64,000 nucleotides of DNA from JBJMHZ01 sp045807125 (lineage in GTDB: Bacteria; Actinomycetota; Actinomycetes; JAWWOL01). The notes below the pieces were generated by a model, which saw only the letters and a list, made by a program, of their open reading frames with translations, was not told where the DNA came from and made no database searches. Position numbers and translations under genes: made by a program. Below, in pieces: positions 58,731 to 64,000 of this stretch. The stretch spans positions 1 through 64,000 of the forward strand of contig JBJMHZ010000055.1 of NCBI GenBank assembly GCA_045807125.1. The letters are read 5' to 3'. How positions within the stretch are numbered: the stretch's first letter is position 1; every line of letters starts with the position of its first letter.

Positions 58731-59909
58731 GTGCCCGGACGTACCGCGAACGCCGGGCCGGGAAGCCGTACCGTGAAAAGGGTGCAGCGACTGGGCGCGG
58801 TGCGCCGCTGGCTCGGCGTCGTGGCGGTCGCCGCCGTCACGATCTCGCTCCCTGCCGTCGTCTCGGGCCGTCCCGCCTCGGTGGCCGGCGAGTCGGCGCC
58901 CGCGCTGCTCGCGAGCGCCCGCGGATCGACCGGCGTCGCGTACGAGGGCTACGTGGAGAGCACCGGCAGCCTCGGGCTCCCGGCGATCGGCTGGCTGAAG
59001 GACACCGCAACGCTGCTGGGGCGGACCAGCCGGCTGCGGGTGTGGTGGGGCGATCTCACGCACTACCGCGTCGACCTGCTGAGCCCGGCCGGGGAGCGCG
59101 ACACCTACCGCGAGGGCGGCGTCATCGTGCAGTGGGACTCCGACCGGCGGCGGGTCACCACGACGACGGCCGATGACGGCCCCCGCACGCCGGTCGCCGC
59201 CGACCTCACCCCGCCCGAGCTGGCCAGGCGGTTGCTCGCCCCCGCCGGTCGCTCCGAGCTCTCCACCGGCCCCACCGGGCGGGTGGCCGGGCGCCCCGCC
59301 CGCCGGCTCGACGTGCGCGTCGCCGACCGGCGGGTCCTCGCCGGCCGGATCAGCGTCTGGGTCGACGTGGCCACCGGGCTGCCGCTGCGGGTCGCCGTAG
59401 TGCCGCGCGGCCAGCACCACGAGGTGCTGTCGAGCGGCTTCCTCCAGGTGCGGATCGGCCGGCCAGCGGCAGCCCGGCTGCAGTTCGTGCCGCCGCCCGA
59501 CGCCGACCACCAGGTGAGCAGCCTCCCGACGATCACCGACCTGGCCGAGCGGCTGCCGCGCAGCTGGCTGCCGGACCGGCTCGGCGACCTCGTCCGCAGG
59601 GACGACCTGCGCGGTGCCGAGGCCTACCCCGGGCTGCATTCGAGCGCCGTCGCGACGTACGGCAACGGCTATGCGCTGGTCGCCGTCATGCCGGTCGACG
59701 CGTACGACGCGCGGATGCTCGTCGACCGCTACGCCTCGCCCCTGCATCCGGTGCAGCACCGCTACTACGGCGACGAGATCACGCTCGGCACGCCGCTCGT
59801 GTCTGCGCTGCTGCTGTCCGGCTCGCTGCGCGGGTTCGCGCTCGTCGGCACCGTCTCGAGCGGTCAGCTCGACCGGTTCGCCCGCACGGTGGTGGAGGCG
59901 CGACCGTGA
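58731..59909 (+). CDS. Secreted or membrane-anchored MucB/RseB-like protein
   Basis: 392 aa from the first in-frame GTG; an internal GTG at 58773 may be the real start. One N-terminal hydrophobic helix (about 26-45) is followed by a LolA/RseB-like beta domain (THYRVDLLSPAGERDTYREG, GRISVWVDVATGLPLRV), then a second globular domain with a duplicated strand pattern. RseB-type proteins sense envelope stress through lipids or misfolded proteins. Its stop overlaps the ABC ATPase GTG, so it belongs to the transporter operon and probably serves as its extracytoplasmic component. Confidence 0.7.
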   Translation: MPGRTANAGPGSRTVKRVQRLGAVRRWLGVVAVAAVTISLPAVVSGRPASVAGESAPALLASARGSTGVAYEGYVESTGSLGLPAIGWLKDTATLLGRTSRLRVWWGDLTHYRVDLLSPAGERDTYREGGVIVQWDSDRRRVTTTTADDGPRTPVAADLTPPELARRLLAPAGRSELSTGPTGRVAGRPARRLDVRVADRRVLAGRISVWVDVATGLPLRVAVVPRGQHHEVLSSGFLQVRIGRPAAARLQFVPPPDADHQVSSLPTITDLAERLPRSWLPDRLGDLVRRDDLRGAEAYPGLHSSAVATYGNGYALVAVMPVDAYDARMLVDRYASPLHPVQHRYYGDEITLGTPLVSALLLSGSLRGFALVGTVSSGQLDRFARTVVEARP

Positions 59910-60826
59910 GCGAGTCGGTGATCGTCACCAGCGGACTGACCAAGCGGTACGGCTCGGTCCTCGCCGTCGACGCGATCGACATCGACGTGCGCGACGGCGA
60001 GATCTACGGCTTCCTGGGCCCCAACGGCTCGGGCAAGACGACCACCGTCCGCATGCTGCTGGGCCTGGTCTACGCCACCCGGGGCCAGGTGGAGGTGCTG
60101 GGGCGGCCGATCCCGCGGGCGGCCCGCCATGTGCTGCCCCAGGTGGGCGCGCTGGTCGAGGGGCCGGCGTTCCCGCCGTACCTGTCTGGCCGGGCCGCGC
60201 TCGCCCGCATCGACGCGGCCGGACCGGGCGGCGGCCGCCGTGACCGGCGCGCGCGGATCGAGGATGCCCTCGACCGGGTGGGGCTGGCCGGCGTCGACCG
60301 GCGGCCGGTGAAGGCGTACTCCCTCGGCATGCGGCAGCGCCTCGGCATCGCGGCCACGCTGCTGCGCCGCCCGCGCCTGCTCGTGCTCGACGAGCCGACG
60401 AACGGCCTCGACCCGCAGGGCATCCGCGAGATGCGCGACCTGCTCACCGCGCTGAACGCCGGCGGCACCACCGTCTTCCTCTCCTCGCACCTGCTGGCCG
60501 AGGTCGAGTCGGTGTGCCACCGGGTCGGCATCGTCAACGCCGGGCGGCTCGTCGCGCAGGACGAGGTGGCTCGCCTGCGCGCCCCGACCGGCCGCATCCT
60601 CCTCCGCACGCCGGACGCGGACGCCGCGGCCACGGCACTCGGCGACGCGGTGGTGCGCCGCGACGGCGACGAGGTCGTCGTGACGGGTGACGACCCGGCG
60701 GAGCTCAACGCCCACCTGGTCGCGCACGGCGTCGCGGTGCGCGAGCTGATGGTCGAGCGGCGGACGCTCGAGGACGCGTTCCTCACGCTGACCGAGCCGG
60801 GCAGCGATCGGGTGGGCGCCCCGTGA
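59906..60826 (+). CDS. ABC transporter ATPase, CcmA/NatA-like
   Basis: 306 aa, GTG start overlapping the upstream stop. Walker A GPNGSGKTTT is near residue 39, the signature YSLGMRQRLG near 139 and Walker B LLVLDEPTNGLDP near 160; the switch His is in SSHLLAEVE. The C-terminal ~90 residues form the regulatory domain common to drug and antibiotic exporter ATPases. It works with the permease encoded next. Confidence 0.93.
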   Translation: MSESVIVTSGLTKRYGSVLAVDAIDIDVRDGEIYGFLGPNGSGKTTTVRMLLGLVYATRGQVEVLGRPIPRAARHVLPQVGALVEGPAFPPYLSGRAALARIDAAGPGGGRRDRRARIEDALDRVGLAGVDRRPVKAYSLGMRQRLGIAATLLRRPRLLVLDEPTNGLDPQGIREMRDLLTALNAGGTTVFLSSHLLAEVESVCHRVGIVNAGRLVAQDEVARLRAPTGRILLRTPDADAAATALGDAVVRRDGDEVVVTGDDPAELNAHLVAHGVAVRELMVERRTLEDAFLTLTEPGSDRVGAP

Positions 60827-61632
60827 TCGCCGTCGAGCTGGCGGCGCTGCTGCGCCGGCCGCGCACGTGGCTCTCCATCGTCCTGCTGGCCGGCCTGCCC
60901 ACGGTGGCGGCGTGGTTCGTGCACGCGAGCGGCATCGCGCCTGCGCCCGACCAGGGGCCCGCCTTCCTCTCCCAGGTGCTGACCCACGGCCAGCTGCTCG
61001 CACCGGCCGCCCTCGCGATCGTGATGCCGCTGTTCCTACCGATCTCCGTGGCGGTCGTGGCGGGCGACGCCGTGGCGGGCGAGGCGTCCGCCGGCACCCT
61101 GCGCTACCTGCTGCTCCGCCCCGTCGGCCGCACCCGGCTGCTCGTCGCGAAGCTGACGTCGGCCATCGCGTTCGTCCTCCTCGCCGTGGTGGCGGTGGCC
61201 GGCACCGGCTACGTCGTCGGCACCCACCTGTTCAGCGCCGAGCCGCTGCCCTCGACCATCTCCGGAGGCCCGGCACTGCAGCGGAACGACCTGCTGCTTC
61301 GCTTCGCGGTCGCGATCGGCTACGTCGCGGTGTCGATGCTCGGCGTGGCGGCGTTCGCGCTGTTCTTCTCGACGCTCAGCGACTCGTCGCTCGGCGCCAC
61401 CCTCGGCGCGCTGGCCGTCCTCGTCTCCAGCCAGGTGCTCGACCTGCTCGACGCCGCCGGGCCGGTGCGCGCCTGGCTGCCGACGCACTACTGGCTGGCG
61501 TTCGTCGACCTGTTCCGAGATCCCGTGCTCTGGCACGGCGTGCAGCGCGGCTCGCTCCAGCAGCTCGGCTACGTCGCGGTGCTGCTCGCCGCGTCATGGG
61601 CGGTCTTCGCGACCAAGGACGTCACGAGCTAG
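60823..61632 (+). CDS. ABC-2-type transporter permease
   Basis: 269 aa, GTG start overlapping the ATPase stop as GTGA. Six membrane helices are predicted. The cytoplasmic SAGTLRYLLLRPVGRTRLLVAK segment is the hallmark coupling helix of ABC-2 exporters (positions about 91-112). Probable export of a lipid, peptide or drug. It is 12 kb from the enediyne genes in a housekeeping context, so a role in enediyne efflux is only a remote possibility. Confidence 0.9.
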   Translation: MIAVELAALLRRPRTWLSIVLLAGLPTVAAWFVHASGIAPAPDQGPAFLSQVLTHGQLLAPAALAIVMPLFLPISVAVVAGDAVAGEASAGTLRYLLLRPVGRTRLLVAKLTSAIAFVLLAVVAVAGTGYVVGTHLFSAEPLPSTISGGPALQRNDLLLRFAVAIGYVAVSMLGVAAFALFFSTLSDSSLGATLGALAVLVSSQVLDLLDAAGPVRAWLPTHYWLAFVDLFRDPVLWHGVQRGSLQQLGYVAVLLAASWAVFATKDVTS

Positions 61633-61686
61633 CCCGTGCTGCCCGAGCGCGTGCCGGGCGCCTGGAAGCCGACGTCCTCCGGCGAC

Positions 61687-61705
61687 GGTTGCGGATTCCG
61701 CAACC
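61687..61705. terminator. Short perfect hairpin between convergent genes
   Basis: GGTTGCGGA and TCCGCAACC arms with a one-base centre, between the ABC permease (+) and the lipase-like gene (-). TCCGCAACCG is repeated 18 bp further on. Confidence 0.45.
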
Positions 61706-61746
61706 GCTTGCCGAATCCGCAACCGACTTGAGCGAGAAGCCCTCGC

Positions 61747-62616
61747 TCAGCTCAGCGCGCCGGCCGAGCGGAGCGCCTGGCACTGCGTGGCCGAGGGCGC
61801 TCGTGGCAGCGCGGTGCCGAGGACCGTCCGTACGATGCCGACGGTGAGCGCCTCGCGCGGCACCTGGCCGTGCGGGACGTCGATGCCGGGGCAGACGCGC
61901 TGCAGCGCGATGTTGACCGCACCGGCCAGGCGGGCGCTCGTGGCCGGGCGGACGACCCCGTCGTCGGTGCTGTAGATCGAGACCCACAGCGGGCCGTTGG
62001 GCGTCTCGTCCTTCGCATTGAGATCGGTGAGCAGGGCCGAGCCGGTGGCCACGTCGCGGCAGGCGGCCGGGCAGAGCTGCGAACCGCCCGCATCGCCCCC
62101 GCCGTCGCCGGAGTCGCCGCCGGACCCCTCGGCCGACCCGTCGCCCGCCACCGCCGCGGCGAGATCGGTGCCATGGTGCGGCGAGGCGAGCGTGACGACG
62201 CGCCTGGCCCGCCAGGAGCCGCCGTCGTGGCGGGCCCAGTAGCGGGCCACCAGCCCCCCGTCGGAGAAGCCCACCACGTCGACCGGCGGGGCGCCCGACC
62301 GCTCGATCCGGGTCACCGCGGCATCGACGGCCGCGGCCTGCTCCGCGATCGGCCCGGTCGCCGAGTCGGGGAGCGCGACCAGGACGACCGCCCGCCCGTC
62401 CGCCCTGAGCCGGGCAGCCAGCGAGCGCAGGGGCGCGCTGCTGCCGCCGTACCCGGGCACGATCACGATCGGGCCGAGCCGGTCCTGGGCGGCGGCCCGG
62501 TGATCGCTCCGTCCGGCCGCGTGCAAACCGACGCCGGTCGCGACTCCCGCGACCGCCAGGGCGGCAACGCCGATGACGAGAGCGCGGCGACGCGGCGAGA
62601 GCGAGGAGAGGCGCAT
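61747..62616 (-). CDS. Secreted lipase-like alpha/beta-hydrolase
   Basis: 289 aa. The N-terminus is Arg-rich with one hydrophobic helix (about 13-33), indicating secretion or anchoring. The lipase-type region has IVIVPGYGGSS (oxyanion), nucleophile elbow GFSDGG and a following HHGTD loop. A Gly/Asp/Ser-rich insert and two Cys (QLCPAACRD) suggest an extracytoplasmic protein with a disulphide. The closest known pattern is the triacylglycerol lipase/EstA group. ATG 62614-62616; the much longer upstream frame overlaps the YqgE gene and is a shadow. Confidence 0.82.
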   Translation of the reverse strand: MRLSSLSPRRRALVIGVAALAVAGVATGVGLHAAGRSDHRAAAQDRLGPIVIVPGYGGSSAPLRSLAARLRADGRAVVLVALPDSATGPIAEQAAAVDAAVTRIERSGAPPVDVVGFSDGGLVARYWARHDGGSWRARRVVTLASPHHGTDLAAAVAGDGSAEGSGGDSGDGGGDAGGSQLCPAACRDVATGSALLTDLNAKDETPNGPLWVSIYSTDDGVVRPATSARLAGAVNIALQRVCPGIDVPHGQVPREALTVGIVRTVLGTALPRAPSATQCQALRSAGALS

Positions 62617-62767
62617 GCCTCCATCTTCGCGGTCAGGCGCGCAGCGCGCCCTCCTCGGTGGCCGTCTCGGGCACCCGCCGCCAGAAGTACCGCACGTGGC
62701 TGGGCACGTCCGTTTCGGCTGTCTTCCCGGTCGGTCAATGGCTGATGCCTCCGGCCGGGCAGGCGGC

Positions 62768-63367
62768 ATGATGGGAGCCATGACGGACGAGCCGGCCGGC
62801 GGCCGAGCGGACGAGGTGGCTGACGGCGCGCTGCGCGGGCAGCTGCTCGTCGCGACGCCGGCGCTCGAGGATCCGAACTTCCGCCGCGCCGTCGTCCTGA
62901 TCCTCGAGCACAACGCCGACGGGGCGATCGGGGTGGTGCTCAACCGGCCGTCGCAGGCCCCGCTGGCCGAGGCGCTGCCCTCTTGGCAGCTCGCCGTGAG
63001 CGACCCGCAGGTCGTGTTCGTCGGCGGCCCGGTGCAGCGGACGGCCGCGCTCGGTCTCGGGTGGGTGCCGCGCGGCATGCCCGGCGGCGGCCTGCGGGTG
63101 CTCGACGACTGCGTCGGGACGCTCGACCTCGACAGCGATCCGGGGACGCTCCCGCTCGCGGGGGCGCGCGTCTTCGCCGGTTACGCCGGATGGGGCGGCG
63201 GCCAGCTCGAGGCCGAGATCGCGACCGGCAGCTGGTACGTCCTCGAGGCGCTGCCCGGCGACGCGTTCACCCACGCTCCCGACCGGCTCTGGCGCATCGT
63301 GCTGCGCCGGCAGGGCGGCAATCTGGCATTCGTGTCGCTGTTCCCCGACGACCCGACGATGAACTGA
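62768..63367 (+). CDS. YqgE/AlgH-family protein
   Basis: 199 aa from ATG 62768 (ATG 62780 is also possible; neither has ideal spacing). The DUF179 signature is clear: LRGQLLVATPALEDPNFRRAV is followed by GAIGVVLNRP, FVGGPV and RVFAGYAGWGGGQLEAE. Function is not established. It is divergent from the lipase-like gene and ends 12 bp from the convergent aldo/keto reductase. Confidence 0.93.
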   Translation: MMGAMTDEPAGGRADEVADGALRGQLLVATPALEDPNFRRAVVLILEHNADGAIGVVLNRPSQAPLAEALPSWQLAVSDPQVVFVGGPVQRTAALGLGWVPRGMPGGGLRVLDDCVGTLDLDSDPGTLPLAGARVFAGYAGWGGGQLEAEIATGSWYVLEALPGDAFTHAPDRLWRIVLRRQGGNLAFVSLFPDDPTMN

Positions 63368-63379
63368 GGGCCGGCTCCC

Positions 63380-64000
63380 TCAGCGCTGCACCGCCCCCAT
63401 GTCGGGGTAGCGGTCGCCTGCGGCGGCGCCCACCGGCATGACCTCGTCGATACGGCGCAGGTCCTCCTCGGTCAGCCGCACGTCGTCGGCCGCGACGTTC
63501 TCCTCGAGGTAGCGGCGCCGCTTGGTGCCCGGGATCGGCACGACGTCACCGCGGTCGTCGCCCTGGGCCAGCACCCAGGCGAGCGCGAGCTGACCCGGCG
63601 TGCAGCCCTTCTCCGCGGCGATCTCGCGCACCTTGCCCACGAGATCGAGGTTGCGCGCGAAGTTCTCGCCCTGGAAGCGCGGGTTGTTGCTGCGGAAGTC
63701 GTCGGGCGCGAAGTCGTCCGGGGACGTGATCGCGCCGGTGAGGAAGCCACGGCCGAGCGGCGAGTACGCGACGAAGCCGATGCCCAGCTCCCGTACGGTC
63801 GCGAGCACGTCGTTGCCCTCGACGTCGCGGGTCCAGAGCGACCACTCGCTCTGCAGCGCCGTGATCGGATGCACGGCGTGCGCCTGCCGGATGGTGCCTG
63901 GTGCCGCCTCGGACAGGCCGAGGTGACGCACCTTGCCGGCGTCGACCAGCTCGGCCATCGCGCCGACAGTCTCCTCGATGGGCGTCGCCGGGTCGACCCG
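63380..64000 (-). CDS. Aldo/keto reductase, C-terminal part
   Basis: The C-terminal ~207 residues of a TIM-barrel AKR; the N-terminus with the catalytic Tyr lies beyond the window. Visible are LVDAGKVRHLGLSE, VHPITALQSEWSLWTRDVE and GFVAYSPLGRGFLTG, ending with the cofactor-binding VPIPGTKRRRYLEEN. It resembles the AKR13-type oxidoreductases often annotated in actinobacteria. Substrate unknown. Confidence 0.92.
   Translation of the reverse strand, partial: RVDPATPIEETVGAMAELVDAGKVRHLGLSEAAPGTIRQAHAVHPITALQSEWSLWTRDVEGNDVLATVRELGIGFVAYSPLGRGFLTGAITSPDDFAPDDFRSNNPRFQGENFARNLDLVGKVREIAAEKGCTPGQLALAWVLAQGDDRGDVVPIPGTKRRRYLEENVAADDVRLTEEDLRRIDEVMPVGAAAGDRYPDMGAVQR

Noticed and set aside
58731..61632. 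The RseB-like/ABC-transporter operon as the enediyne exporter
   Set aside because: It lies beyond hadAB, the tRNAs and korAB in housekeeping sequence, with no shared motif with the cluster. I see no basis to link it.

Overview
The window is a very GC-rich stretch (about 70% or more, GTG starts common, frequent ATGA/GTGA gene overlaps) from a high-GC actinobacterium. Mce and HadA/HadB homologues, the order secE-nusG-rplK-rplA-rplJ-rplL, an F420-type oxidoreductase and KorAB all fit an actinomycete. No rRNA or taxon-specific marker is present, so genus cannot be assigned.

Left flank (1-17454). A complete minus-strand Mce lipid-import operon runs mkl ATPase, two YrbE permeases and mceA to mceF, with a partial Mce-associated protein at the window edge. 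Upstream are rplL and rplJ (with an L10-type leader containing an intrinsic terminator), a hydrolase/lipoprotein pair, rplA, rplK, nusG, secE and tRNA-Trp, then a divergent aspartate aminotransferase.

Centre (17483-48342). This is an enediyne antitumour-antibiotic biosynthetic cluster. Its core is a tightly coupled minus-strand operon: DUF1702 (UnbL), UnbV, UnbU, a 1955-aa enediyne polyketide synthase (KS-AT-ACP-KR-DH-PPTase), the hot-dog enediyne thioesterase, a flavin reductase and a P450. A second DUF1702 gene lies just upstream. Around the core are a GMC oxidoreductase with a 189-aa companion, a CPYC-motif AhpD-like protein, a membrane protein, an AraC regulator, two SgcJ-like proteins, an FAD monooxygenase, an acyl-CoA-dehydrogenase-like flavoprotein, an EHN-type epoxide hydrolase, an SDR, an epimerase-like protein, a DUF899 protein, a second P450, an F420-type (LLM) oxidoreductase, an ABM-like small protein and a TIGR03084-type DinB protein. 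No glycosyltransferase, deoxysugar, aminomutase, aromatic-acid, chromoprotein or dedicated exporter gene is visible. The enediyne core can be made from here, but peripheral groups and resistance are missing or unrecognised.

Right flank (48343-64000). A noncoding stretch holds three identical 50-bp tandem repeats. It is followed by hadB, hadA, rpmG, tRNA-Met, tRNA-Thr and tRNA-Tyr, a YajQ protein, an APC permease, a GGDEF-EAL c-di-GMP enzyme, korA-korB, an RseB-like/ABC-transporter operon, a secreted lipase-like protein, a YqgE protein and a partial aldo/keto reductase. In Mycobacterium and related actinobacteria the thrT-metT-rpmG-hadAB block lies directly next to tRNA-Trp-secE-nusG. Here the two halves are about 32 kb apart with the enediyne cluster between them, which suggests the cluster was acquired at this locus. 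Short dyads and tandem repeats in the cluster's intergenic regions look like cluster-specific regulatory sequence.
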